Below, one piece after another: positions 11,978 through 23,798 of a stretch of 64,000 nt of DNA; the stretch's first letter is position 1; the number at the start of each line of letters is the position of its first letter. The DNA is taken from the NCBI GenBank assembly GCA_027924645.1, contig BSBN01000140.1:10360501-10424500 (forward strand), written 5' to 3'. A program made the position numbers and the translations under genes. The stretch comes from Cunninghamia lanceolata. Lineage: Eukaryota > Streptophyta > Pinopsida > Cupressales > Cupressaceae. The notes under the pieces are model-generated. The model saw only the letters and a list, made by a program, of their open reading frames with translations. It made no database searches and was not told where the DNA came from.

Positions 11978-12341
11978 TGTGAGTTTGGATATGGAGATAG
12001 GCAACTAAGATGAAGATAGATAAAACCAAGCACAAAGATAAAATGATTGTGAAAGATTAATACAATTCTATTCAAAGATGCATGTGCAAAAGAGATACTC
12101 AACAATGAGATAGAAATACATATTTATAAAAATGTCAGTAAGATATGTGAATGTACAACTAATACAGGATAAAGAAGCTAGAATCATATGTGTGCACAAC
12201 ATCTCCATCAAATTAGGAAGTACAACTCACATGTGAAACCTACCCATGTAGATACCAAACTGTGCAAGCTTCTCTTATGCTAGGTGCAAATATATAATAA
12301 AGCAGATAAATTAAATGCAATGAAATAAATATTCACAAACA
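11978..12341 (-). repeat. Copia-type LTR (364 bp)
   Basis: TGTGAG to CAAACA, with the minus strand opening TGTTTGTG. On its right (minus-strand upstream) is a polypurine tract, AATTATGGGGG on the minus strand, as expected for a 3' LTR. On its left, however, the minus strand reads TGGTATTAGAAC, an initiator-tRNA-Met-like primer site expected after a 5' LTR. The LTR at 42768-43127 is the same family. It therefore may be the shared LTR of a tandem or recombined pair of elements. Confidence 0.65.
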
Positions 12342-13249
12342 CCCCCATAATTGTAGCTTAAGTGGATAGGAAAAGAAAGATAGATGAATGGTTTCCAAAA
12401 AAATGTGTATCCATGTTAGATACTCATGTATAAATTGATCCCCTCAAAAAAAAAATGAGAAAGAGAAATCTTGTAGGACAAAACACTCCTAAGAGAGGAT
12501 GAAGAGAGAAGGTCTAAGTAATCTCCCTTGAAAAAGTAATAAGGATAAAACCCTATGTGAGGAAAAACACTTCCATAAATGAGAGAAGAAGAGAGACCAT
12601 GCAAAGCCCTCAATTAGGCTCATGTGCAAATGGTAGATGATTGACATTAAATGCTAAATATGCTTTATGATTGTCAAAAAATGTTCTTCCCCTTCGGACA
12701 AAACAAGGCTAAATACAAAAAATATTTTAATTCCTAAAAGGAATATGAGAGAAGAAAATGTAGAATATATTTATATAGAAGCTTATTAGGTGTCAACATG
12801 TCAATGTTTTGAGGTTCAACAATCAAATTAAAAGTGGACTATGAATGCTACTCAAACATTTTCAAGCCATTTGTAAATTATGATAAATGCTAATAAGGTG
12901 CCATGCAATATTGAAATACAATAACCATGGATGCATGTTTCTCACTGTAGGTAAGACAACTAGATTGATTGAATACAATACTCTTGTAGAAGGTGTCATC
13001 ATTAACAATGATTGAGTTAGATACGTTGATTCAAGATTGTTTATAGATTAAATATGTAAATGAAGAATGTGATAATTTAGAACCAAGTGGAATTAAATTT
13101 AGAACAAGATTCAAAGACAATGATAAATCCTTGCAATGCTACTCAAGTGTCTTCTAGCCATTTTTAAATTATGATAAATGCTAATAAGAGTGCATGAAAT
13201 ATTGAAATAAAATAACCACAGATGTATGTTTCTCACTATTAGTGTATGT
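12342..13249 (-). other. 3' non-coding tail of a Copia element
   Basis: Sequence between the decayed RT and the LTR at 11978. It matches, with heavy decay, 44435-45250 of element I and 18168-18560, including the ACTAG...CTTGTAGAAGGTGTCA stretch near 12958-12990. An internal imperfect repeat places near-copies of one segment at about 12840-12960 and 13135-13250. RNase H, expected after RT in Copia, is not readable. Confidence 0.5.
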
Positions 13250-16200
13250 TTCCAACTAGATGTCAATACAATGTAGCATCAACCAATGGTATAGCACAAT
13301 CAACCTCAAGCTTAACTCCAGATAGGAAGCAAGTAGCAGATGACTTACAGTTAGTGAAGTGAAACTGAGCAAGAAGATTGAGAGTGTACTTAGGTTGTGC
13401 TAATGTGATCTCTAAATCTATCTATGAGATCTCAATGCTAAGGAAGTAATGTAGCAAGCCTAAGTCTATCATGTCAAACCTATCCCTTGAAAAGTTGTCT
13501 TCACTAATTCAATATCAGATGTAGAGCTCCCAGTGATCAAAAGATCATCAACATAAAGTATCAGTATCAGCAATAAATCATCCTATCATAGAAGATAACC
13601 GTTGGGATCTGAATGACACCTAGTAGAGATTGAAGATAGGAGCAGAAATCCATCTTGGCCCAAGGAGCTTGTTTGAGGCCATAGAGAGATTTCCTCAGTC
13701 TACATACTAAGGAGGAATCCTGAAGATACTCTAGTGGCTGCTTCATGTAGATCTCCTCCTCAAGGTCTGCATGAAGAAAAGCACTCTTCACATCCATCTA
13801 GTGCACTTTCCAACCATGTGTTGTGGCAATATCAAGTGTGCGTCGTATGGAAGTAATATTCACCATGGGTACAAAGGTCTCTGTGTAGTCAATGCCAACA
13901 ACTTGTGAAAACCTTTTAGCTACCAAATGTGCTTTGTAATTATCAACTAGCTCGTTTACTGCATACTTGGTCCAATAGATCCATCTACATCGAACCATCT
14001 TTCTTCCCTCAGGAAGACATGTGTCAAGTCCTAAGTGTGATTTCTCATTAAGGAATCATATTCCTCATTCATAACATCATCCCACTCAGGTATGCTTGAA
14101 GCCTCTTCGAAGGTCTATGGATCAGAGGCTGAGTCAAAGTAAGCATGTGGCCCACTTTGATAATCTAACCATGTGTGTCTCCCATCTTCTCAATTCCCTA
14201 CGCATGCCCCTGCACTCTAAATTGTTTGGTTTGCCAAAAGGGGTTGGAATGTGGGTGAATCAGGTGCTGAGAGATCAACCTCCAAAGAAAGGGCCCATAA
14301 GATGATGAGGATGAAACCCCATCATGGTCATCATTGTTAGAATTTGATGAAGGAATCTCTATCTCAAGAAGTGGCTATGGATGATCTGAGTCATCAAAAT
14401 ATATATCATCAAAGTTGAACAAGTCCAGAAAAGGAGGAATGTCAAGTGAAGAGTGAGTGGGACTTTCCTAGAACTTAACACTCCTCTCAATGAACAACTT
14501 ATGTGTGGTCGGATGCAGGAGATGATAACCTTTTACACCTTTTGGATATACTACAAAGATGCAAGGTTTGGACTGAGGTTCCATTACCTTGCGATTCTGA
14601 GAATGTATTCGTGCCATAGTTGGGGATCAAAAGACTCTGAAGTATTCAAATGAAGGTTTCCTACCTTTCCAAGCTTCAAAATGTGTGATACCTTTTAATG
14701 CTTTGTGAGCAACTCTATTTTAAATGTAACATGCACAATTGATTGCTTCTGCCTAGTACTGTGGTGTAAGGTTCTTGGAGTGTATCGTTCAATTTACCAT
14801 TCCTTTAAAGGTTTTGTTCTTACATTCTATAACTTCATTCTGTTGAGGAGTATAAGGAACTATGCACTGCAAGTTTATTCCCTCTGTTGTGCAAAACTAC
14901 TCAAACCTAGTATTAACATATTACTCTTCTCTATTATTTGTTTGAAGAACTTTAATGACCTTCCCTAATTATTTCTCAATAGGATCCTTGAAATATCAAA
15001 ATTGGTTGAAGACTTCAGACTTCTACTAAAGGAAGTAGACCCATGTGTACCTAGAGAAGTCATGTATGAAGGTGAGGACATATCTAGCCTTAGTAAAAGA
15101 TGGATGAGGAAAATCTACAAATACATTGTTGTGAACAAGCTTCAAGATCTATGTTGCTCTCCATGATTTGCCTTTATCAAATCTCTCTTTAAGATGCTTC
15201 CTAAGGGCACATCCCTCACAAAGACCCTTAGAGAATCTAACTCTAGGCAATCCTATTACCATATCATACTATCTAAGCTACTCAAGATAGCCGTACTTGA
15301 GATGGGCAAACCGCTCATGCCATAGTTTGCTAACCCCATCTGAATAAGTAAGAAATGCAGTAAGAGAAACATCAAGGGAAAAATATGAGAATGTATACAA
15401 CCTGACTTCGTGATCTACCCTTCCCAATGCTACTAAGATGTTGTTGTGGAACTCTCTAATCTCAACTAAATCTTGTGTAAACTATACTCAGCTGCCCTTG
15501 CCTTTGTGAGTGATTTGGTATATAGATAGGAGATTAGATAAAAGTGAAGGTACACTGAGAACATTAGTGAATGTCCCCTGCTCAATTTCAATTGATCCTC
15601 TCCCAACAACTGTTGATGGAGTTTCATCACCAAAGGTAATGGTGGACATGCTCTAGGGTTCTAAGGAAGTGAACTCATCCTATGAGGAACCCCTATGGTG
15701 TGAGACACCAAAGTCAATGATCCATGAAGATGCTGAAGAGCCAACTACAACAAGAGCCTTTCCCTTGAATTTATCTTTACCTTTTTACTTACAAGTTTCT
15801 AGGGTGGATGAGGATACTTTGAAGGATTCAGGTACACCTATGTTTTTCTTCTCTAAGAGATGAATGAGGTGATCAACCTTTTTCTTCATACATTTGTCTT
15901 CATCATGCCCTATCTTCTTACACTAAGCAAACTAAACTTTATCCTTTTTAGGTTTCCCTTATTTGGATGAAGTTTCTGTGTGACTTTTCAATTTATTGGG
16001 TTTCTATTCTTTCTTTGTCTCCTGATCCTTTGGAGTGTTTTGTTTCTTTCCTTTGATGATTGAAGCCTGCTGGTGTTTACCATTTCTAGCTACTAGGGCT
16101 TGAGGTTTTGAGGATTTCATAGTTCCCATGTGGATTAACTTATCATGCTCTTTGGTTAGATTAGCAATGAAGTCATCTAGAGATGGCATTTTCCAAGTGG

Positions 16201-16710
16201 CTCCAAGATCTCTTTTGGTGGAATAGAATGTAGACATGAATACAGAGTATTCAAGACCAAGTTTGAAGAGAATTGAGAGAACTAGTTGGTCATCTTTTTT
16301 TATCAATTCCACATTCTTTTAAATGCAACCTGATAGATTTAAACTTGGTGAAAAAATCTTCTAATGTGTTAAATGTGCTCAGACTCAAACTAATTAACTC
16401 ATTTTCTAGTTAATGATCTCTCATCTCATCTACCTTCCCAAAGATCTTCTCAAGAGAGATCCATACCTCATTGGGGGTTTGATAAATATTCTACATTAAA
16501 GAGTAATTCTAGAGAGATGTTGAGATATAAACAACCAAAGGCTTGGCCACACTTGTTAAATCATTTAACATTAGTGTCATCATCAGATGGTTCTATTTCA
16601 GTGCCCATTATAATCCTATATAACCCTTGTTTTTCAACATAAGCTAGATTTTGGATTTTGTCATGATAATTAAATGGTGTTAATAGTGAAATAGCCTGAT
16701 TAGAGTCCAT
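13250..16710 (-). pseudogene. Copia gag-pol remnant with readable reverse transcriptase
   Basis: Minus-strand Ty1/Copia polyprotein broken by many stops and frameshifts. Order from 16710 downward is as follows. A gag start (MDSNQAISLL) leads into a UBN2-like gag block at 16312-16004. A decayed CCHC knuckle with CKKIGHDEDKC lies at about 15880-15936. A protease motif reads WIIDFGVSHH at about 15690-15730, where a DSGAS-type active site is expected. A GAG-pre-integrase block with LWHERFAHL lies near 15300-15400, then integrase remnants to about 14700. The RT is at 13998-13250, with [38 protein letters not shown] and [11 protein letters not shown]. The catalytic YVDD is intact at about 13544-13555. 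RT ends near DATLYRHLVG-like sequence, so RNase H is lost. The domain order PR-INT-RT defines it as Copia. It is inactive. Confidence 0.88.
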
Positions 16711-17707
16711 ATTGCAATTGAACTAAATAAATACAAAAGAAAAAGAAGACAAGATAACCCAATGAGATGTCATGTGATTATTCTAAAAACCCACCATAGT
16801 TGTAGCACTTAATAAGTAGTGTGTGGGAAGAAATTCCCATTACATGATTTTAAATGCTCTTTTAGTTTAATTTTCCAAAGAATTTGTGCAAAGATTAAAA
16901 TTTTACAAGGGGAAGAACTTGATTTTTGAAAAAAGGTTTTTTCTAAATAAATTTAAATATAGCTTTTCTAGAAAAGCCCAAATTTTTTTAAACAAGCACA
17001 AGGCTAGGAAAAATTCTTAAAAAATAGTCAAAAAGCATGGTAAAATACCTCTTTTTGTTGTTTGTATGGGTGATTTACCAATAAAATCCATCTTGGACAA
17101 CTTCTAAGTGTCGTTTGCCTCTGTCGAGCATAAAAAAGCTCTAAAAATTTGGTGATGTTGCTGATGTGGAGGATGATTTGAAAGGTCAGATAGGTGATGT
17201 TTGCTAATGATAGTGAATTTAGGTGACCATGGGCATGTGTAGATGGCTTTGTGTGCCCTGTAAGGGCATTGTGAGCCTATTTAAATAGGATGCAACCTAT
17301 GTGCAGGCCCTACATGCATGTTAAATAGATTGGGGGCTACCAAAATAGGGTGTTCCTCTTAAGAAACAAGTCCTAGCTCTTTAAAATAGAACATTCTTGC
17401 TAAACAATATACCAACATGTCAAAAACTCCCTCGAATAGGTAAAAAGTAGGCTGCAACACTTCAATAAAGGGTAGAATGCTAAAACAAACTACAAACAAA
17501 GATTTTGACACATTTGGAGTAGAAAAAAAAAACTTCTGGAACAATGTTGACCACTCAACAATAGAAAAACTCCTAAGGAACAATACAAATCTCCTCCAAA
17601 ATAGTAAAATGCCTCTCTATGAAGTAAAATACCTTTCTGTTGAACAAGTAATACACAAATGAATGTTGAATTTGATAGAATACCAGATTCACAACCTTAC
17701 CATTCCT
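16711..17707 (-). other. 5' leader of the Copia remnant
   Basis: Non-coding stretch between the gag start and the primer site. The frames at 17359-17583 and 17477-17662 overlap on opposite strands and have no family features. No further structure is seen. Confidence 0.5.
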
Positions 17708-17719
17708 ACTCTAATACCA
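17708..17719 (-). other. Primer-binding site of the Copia remnant
   Basis: The minus strand reads TGGTATTAGAGTAGG immediately after the LTR end. It is close to TGGTATCAGAGC, the usual initiator tRNA-Met site of plant Copia elements. Confidence 0.65.
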
Positions 17720-18061
17720 TGTGGAAGCCAAGAACTCTTGTGGAAGATTGCAAGTACTGGCACGAGTCATAAGAGATAAACAATTGCACACTCAATACAG
17801 TCAAATGCATAAGCAATATGCAAAGCAAAATTGGATGATGTATTAGCTCACATGAACAAGTATAAATAGGCACAAGTCTCCTAAGAATAGACATGCCAAA
17901 AATAGTAGTGGCCTAAAGATAGGCATGCATGCAACTACTTAACTCAAGATAACTGATCCTAGACACATGTTCTAAACTTAGATGTGCTAATTAAAGCACC
18001 AAGACTCCTAAGACTAAAAATGGCCCTATCATAAGTGAGCTTAATACACTATCCAATTTTT
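17720..18061 (-). repeat. 5' LTR end of the Copia remnant
   Basis: Begins TGTGGAAGCC next to the primer site. A TATA-like CTATTTATAC lies on the minus strand near 17860. It is not the same family as the LTR at 11978-12341, so the element may be chimeric or may have lost its own 3' LTR. The outer edge is not defined because the sequence runs into an inverted copy of its own first 106 bases. Confidence 0.5.
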
Positions 18062-18167
18062 CTTTGCATATTGCTTATGCATTTAATAGTATTGAGTGTG
18101 TGATTGTTGATCTGTTGTGACTTGTATGGTTACTTGCAATCTTCCATGATAGTTCTTAGTTTCCACA
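18062..18167 (+). repeat. Inverted copy of the LTR end
   Basis: 106 bases that are the diverged reverse complement of 17720-17825, ending TTTCCACA. The arms enclose about 236 bp. This puts two LTR ends head to head. Confidence 0.75.
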
Positions 18168-18629
18168 CTCACCGTAGGTAAGACAACTAGATTTATTAAG
18201 TCTAATACTCTTGTAGAAGGTGTTAACATGAACAATAATTGAGTTGGGTATGTGGATTCAAAAACTTCTATAGAGTCTATAAATATAAAAGTAAATGTAG
18301 GTGGAGAAAGAATAAGAGGGTCTAAATATTCCCTCATGACATCTAAAGAAGATGATGATACAACTAAATAGGAGCTAACATCTAAGAGGAGATGAATATC
18401 CTTAATCATGTCCTCAAAATATGTGAGAAGACACTCACAAAGAAACATAAGAGGATCTATCAAGTACTCATCCCTAAATGACGTGCCAACACAAGATGTC
18501 TATTTATGTGCACCAAATAGTTTTTCTAATATTAGAGTAGAACAATCTAGAAAAGTAATGTGATTTTCTTAAAGAAGCTACTTCAGGTCATCAATTTCCT
18601 TCAAAAACTAAGTATTTCAATCATGATTT
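18168..18629 (-). pseudogene. Fragment of a Copia 3' region
   Basis: Starts with CTCACCGTAGGTAAGACAACTAG, close to 12945-12967. The frame 18463-18083 contains MREYLDP...TQLLFMLTPS, which resembles MREHSDP...TQSLFMLTPS encoded at 45242-45057 in element I. It is a shared Copia segment of unknown role, perhaps the region between integrase and RT or the 3' tail. Confidence 0.5.
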
Positions 18630-19895
18630 TGTTGAACAAACATAAGTATTGAGAGGGGGGTGAATCAGTACTTAATCAAATTATCTTACATTCTATAGTA
18701 TTCAATTTAATGTGACTATTCAAAACATGAGAAGTGCAAGAACAACAAAGACACACAACCATAACACAAAATTTACATGGAAAACCCAAGAAGGGAAAAA
18801 CCATGATGAGAAAGATGGTTGGATGTATTGTCCAAATCTAGTCTCACAAATAAAATAGGATTACAATATTATTTATGGGCTACAACCCAAAGGACGCTAC
18901 AGGAAGGAAGCTACAACTCCCTGATCAATTACACATTTACAAAGTATATCATGATGTTTTTATGTGACATAACCTGTTGATCACTTTAGTCTTCCTTACA
19001 GCAATAATATGAATCTCTACAACATCAAAGTATATTCATGAATTCATTTTTACAATTTTAGAGAATAGTATATCTTCTGCAACTATATGAACTGATTCAT
19101 AGCATTTTTCATCATCACATCTACTTCTGCTAAAAGTATATTTGCATAATCTTGACTCTTTATCCAAAAACACAACACTCTCACTTTCAACAACTTTGGT
19201 TCTTCATATATATCCTATGAAAGCTTCAAAGTCTTTCTATTTGGTCGGCTAAAAAGAAATGTGTAACATGAAATGTATAGTGACCATATCAGTCAACTCC
19301 CAAACATGTGTAGTAGATAAAATCGTAATGCAGTACATGAAAAATGCATAATCATGTCATATTCTACTTTAACACTCCCTTCTAGGTTGGCATACATTTG
19401 TTACAATCATCAAAGTCTTTATTGAACACCAAGTCAATACCTCAACAACTACCCATCCTTGTGTTTGAATCTAGACCTAAGGCATTACCAGAGGATATAA
19501 AATTACATCATACAGACCACATTCTAATCATTATGTGACTTGTAGAATATTCATGTATAATTCTCTTATAATCTTAAGATATTTCATGATGGCACAAGCA
19601 TTAGGTCTCTGATGTAGGTATCCTTAGTGACTTCTTCTTGCACAATCTTAAGATAAGGCAATGAAAGAAAAGCTTTCAGTGAAAATAATCACCTGATACT
19701 TGATTACCACATACCTTTCAGTCATAAGAACTTGTTATTTAATCAACAAAACCAATTTTCATTGTGTGGTGTACTGTGGTAACATTTTAACTCTCTTCTT
19801 CTATTCACACCACTCAACACCAAGACATGTCTTCATACATTTAACTCTAGAAAACCATCTCTGGTACAAATTATTTCTTGAAACTTAAAACATAT

Positions 19896-21832
19896 TGTTG
19901 GCCACATGTGTTGTCATTGATGTCAACATTATAGATGGAAATGTACAAACAAACTTAGAGTTAGGATGGTTAGGAAAGATTAGTTTGGGAGAAGGGAATT
20001 TAAATGGTCTGAGTATGGATAAGTTTTGATCTTGAGCATGATGTGGAGGTAAACACTTCTATCCTTGTATGATTCCTTCACATATACATAAATATCTCAT
20101 CAATTGGGAGTACCGCACTCAAGGGTAAGAAGTAGAAAAGTGTATGTGGTACTCCCAGTGCAAAACCTAAGGTAGAGTCAACTTGATTTTGTCTGCACTT
20201 CTCCGCAAAGAAAGAGTTGGCCATGTCCTTCTCATGATATCTTCTAACATATATTGAAATGCTATATCCAAGGTTTCAGTCTCTCACTCTTTCAGCATGG
20301 AAAGTTAAAAGGGATAGTTCATCAACCATCACCTAGACATAGCATAGCAATAATGGGGAGACAATGGAATGCTCTTCATCCCTACATAAGAGATCTGTTT
20401 ATCATGCAACTCTAAGGAATGGCCAATATCAATATGTTATATGCTATAATAAAGTTTGAAGTGTTCTAATGGTCCGCAAAGACATTACTCAAGAGATAAA
20501 AGTATCACACTATGTTCCAGAGCCTAAATATACACATTAAGTTCTTCAAAAGATGAAACATGTATAAATATATTATCAAAGTTTGTACAAAGGTAGTATA
20601 TGGTCCAAGAAACATTAGATATGATCTACATATAGATAATTCTCATTTCCTAGTACTGCATCAAAATGTCATAGCTACAAGTGAAGTTGTAAATATAACT
20701 GTCTTCTGAAACTCTAAGTACCTAAGCCATTCTTGAATTCCTTCAAAAACATTAGATAGTGGTGTATGGATCTAATGAGTAGCATACATTGATATCTTTG
20801 ATCATTCCCAGAAGGTTTCAGACCCTACACTTCATGGCAATATCATGGTTTGGGTTAGAATGCATTACTTAAGGTCTGAAAGACTATTCTCCACAGACTG
20901 ATACATTTCTTGCCTTTTGGATGCATAGTCTGGTATGATACTTCTCTAGTAAGGTGTATGATTATTATTGATCTCTTGCATGATTGAATTCTTGGTTTGT
21001 ATTGTGTTTTTGGTTTCTCCCAAGCAGTTGAAAGATGAACAATCAACCTTGCTAAGCAGTATGAGCTGACTGGTTGAGTACCTATTGCATGAGGAGGCTA
21101 CTGACTAGTTTCTCAAGTCTGAAAGGTGTGGAAAGATATGTCTTGATATTATTCATAAATCCTTGAAGTCCACAACAAGTTTGTTATCACTTTGCAAGTG
21201 TTGTGGTCGACCAGTGATTAGCTACACGTTACATTCAATATTGTTTTGGATGCTGACCTAATCAATGTTTCAAGATCTTGAGGAGGATATATATATATAT
21301 ATATATATATATGTAGAGGATATAATTCATTTGAAAGGTAAGGAAGGTGAATGTGAATATAGAAAAGAAAAAGAAGATATGAAATGCACAAAATTAGTTT
21401 GAAGATATGTATTGAGCAAGAATAGTAGACTGCACCATCAACATACAATAGATGTGTTATCCACAATAGTCCTCGTATCTATATTGTCATTGTAATAGCA
21501 GTGATCTAAGCATTCAAGGAGTACTAGCTTCCTTGGGTTATAACCCTAAATCAAATTTGTAAATCATGGAGTATTAGCTTCCTTGGGTTGAAGCCCTAAA
21601 ATAATGTTGTAATATCTTTTTGCAATGAGAATATTATATTGTGAGCTAATCCTCACCGAGGTTTTTCCCTTTTTAGGGTTTTCCACATAAAAACACTGGT
21701 GTTATGTGTTGAGTCTCGATTTACATGTTTTTATTTATGTCTTCAAAGCTATTCAATTTTATCAGTAAATGTTTGGTTGAAGTTCTTAAGTGTGTTGATT
21801 CAGCCCCCCTTAGCACCCCATTGTGTTGAACA
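19896..21832 (+). mobile_element. Solo Copia LTR F
   Basis: A 1,937-bp block with TG...CA ends (TGTTGGCCACATG to GTGTTGAACA) inside C's LTR. It is flanked by CATAT and CATAC, a 5-bp target duplication with one mismatch. Near its right end are GAGGTTTTTCCC and GGGTTTTCCACATAAA, words typical of the R/U5 part of plant Copia LTRs, so it points rightward. Its terminal words resemble C's own LTR, so it is probably a related family inserted antisense. It has no internal region, which implies LTR-LTR recombination. Confidence 0.7.
21287..21312. repeat. (AT)n microsatellite
   Basis: About 12 to 13 AT dinucleotides within solo LTR F. Confidence 0.9.
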
Positions 21833-22481
21833 CATACATCCTTCTTCTCATATATATTTGTTCCTCAAGCCACTACTCCATATCTTCATCCATGGAAAAG
21901 TGTGGAGCATCTTCTTGTCACTCTATGACAATACTTGCCATGTTTCTTTACTATCTTTATTCTTATGTCTCCCAAACACTTTGCTGATCTCAAATTTGAA
22001 ACACTGATACCTAAGAGTAATACTTATTCATCTTCCCTATCTGCAGGCTCATATCTCCTGATGTGGTGGAATGTGGTATATTCTTCTGATCCTATAACAC
22101 CTTTCCTGACATACACTATACTAAACTGATTCTTCATCTTTTTGTAAGATTATCCATTAGGTGTTAATAATCATGTGTTCATGTTATCATCATGCAAAAA
22201 AATCCCAACTATATCTATTCATGGTCTTCAAACATAAGAATATTAGGAATGTCAACTTACATATGTGCTTCAGCAAATAAGGTATAACAATGTACAAATG
22301 GTGCTGATCCATTTTCTTTATTTTACAATTCTCTGATTATTGTTCTTAGTCTAATCGTTTGAGTTCTTCCACACATATTCATGTTTCACTCATAATACAA
22401 ATTCCTTGTCATCTCAAGTTCCACTCTTTCATACCACAACACCTCATACAACTATTGAAATCATGAAAACCTATATGCAAT

Positions 22482-22496
22482 AATCTCCCTCTTTGT
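22482..22496 (-). other. Polypurine tract of element C
   Basis: The minus strand reads CAAAGAGGGAGAT shortly before the 3' LTR start TGCATATAGG. A few bases separate the tract from the LTR. Confidence 0.65.
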
Positions 22497-23798
22497 CATT
22501 TATGGCAACACTTAACCTGCTATCCATGTATATCTCCCCTTTGACATCAATGGCAAAGGACTAGTGGTCTTCTTCAAAAATAAGTAAGCTCCCCCTATCT
22601 AAATATTTCCTATCACCTCTTATTAGTCAACCCCCCTGAGTGGTGGCTTTTATCTTTTCAAAACTGAGGTAGAAAAATTGTTCTTCTAAATTCTATGTAC
22701 AGCGTACCTTATATCAAAGTATCACTACATATTCTTATTTTATTCACTGCATATATACAAACTTAAAAAAATTTCATACCTTTTAAAAGTTTGTTCATGT
22801 GGAAGGTAGAATATTTCTATAAATTACCTTCAACATGGAAAGGTTTGAGTCCCAGTTATTCTTTGTAGAGGACAAGAAGTGAGATTGACTCTCAAACTAA
22901 ATATACAAGTCTTTTGCAACTTATAAAGTGGCTGATGTTTTAACTTTTTGAGCCACTTTTTCTACTTCATTCAAGATACAAGTTAAAAGGATTCTAATTT
23001 CATATCCACAATCTTTCTCAGCTGACCTATTTTTCCAATTATTTTCTCTCTCTCTCTCTCTCTCTATTCCAAGAGTTGTCTTAGCTGACTATGTAGATTT
23101 TCAATTTGAGCCTTGATGGTTCCATCTCTGTCCTTTAGTGGATCATACTTGTTGGCTACTTGAGTTAATAGTGACTAAATGGAGTTGGCTTGATTGTTTA
23201 TGTTCTTTGTGGTAGCATGCCAATTCAAACAAAATTTGTACAAGACTTTGGCTTCCTCAATGCTCTTTTGAACATTTTTCAAATCTTCTTGTAGATTGTT
23301 GTGTGCCTTTGCACACTTTTCAGACATTTCAGCCAACCTTTTGCTATTTAATTTCTTTGTTATGATTTTTTGAACCTACTTTTCTAGGTAAGAAGAATGA
23401 GTCTTTAAAGACTCCAACATGATTTCCATCTACTGAGTAGGAGGCAAGGTGGGATCTCTCTTTTCCTCAAGAAAATCTTCTTGCAATATTGATTGCTTCT
23501 TCTAATACTTCATCCCCTTCAAATTGTTACTGCAATATTTCTTGTCTAGCAGAGAATTGAAGAATATTTCCCAGTTGTAACTTGTGAAGTGGAGATATAC
23601 TAGACAAGTTAACTTTTCCATCTAAACAAACAACTATAACAGCTGCAGAGTGACCATCTGTTGAATCTGCATTCACTGAGCAAGAAACTCCTTGATAGAG
23701 TCAACTAGAGAGGATGAGGATGGTATGTCTTGTTCCTTTTCTAAATTATACTCTGAATCATTGTTTACCTATTCCTCTTCTCTTTTAGAGTTATTTTT
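22497..23798 (-). other. Non-coding internal part of element C
   Basis: No readable domain. A (TC)n run lies at 23044-23066. The minus strand around 23050-23780 has helical, coiled-coil-like frames with many stops. They may be the C-terminal continuation of the decayed frames at 23.8-25.9 kb. Confidence 0.45.

Larger units (their letters stand above)
18630..22479 (-). repeat. 3' LTR of element C, containing solo LTR F
   Basis: TGTTGAAC at the left edge and TATATGCA at the right; the minus strand opens TGCATATAGG. It matches 29106-30333 plus 40604-41282. It is split at 19895/21833 by F. The bases around 19860-19890 (GGTACAAATTATTTC) represent the unoccupied version of the site where B later inserted in the other LTR. 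Confidence 0.8.
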
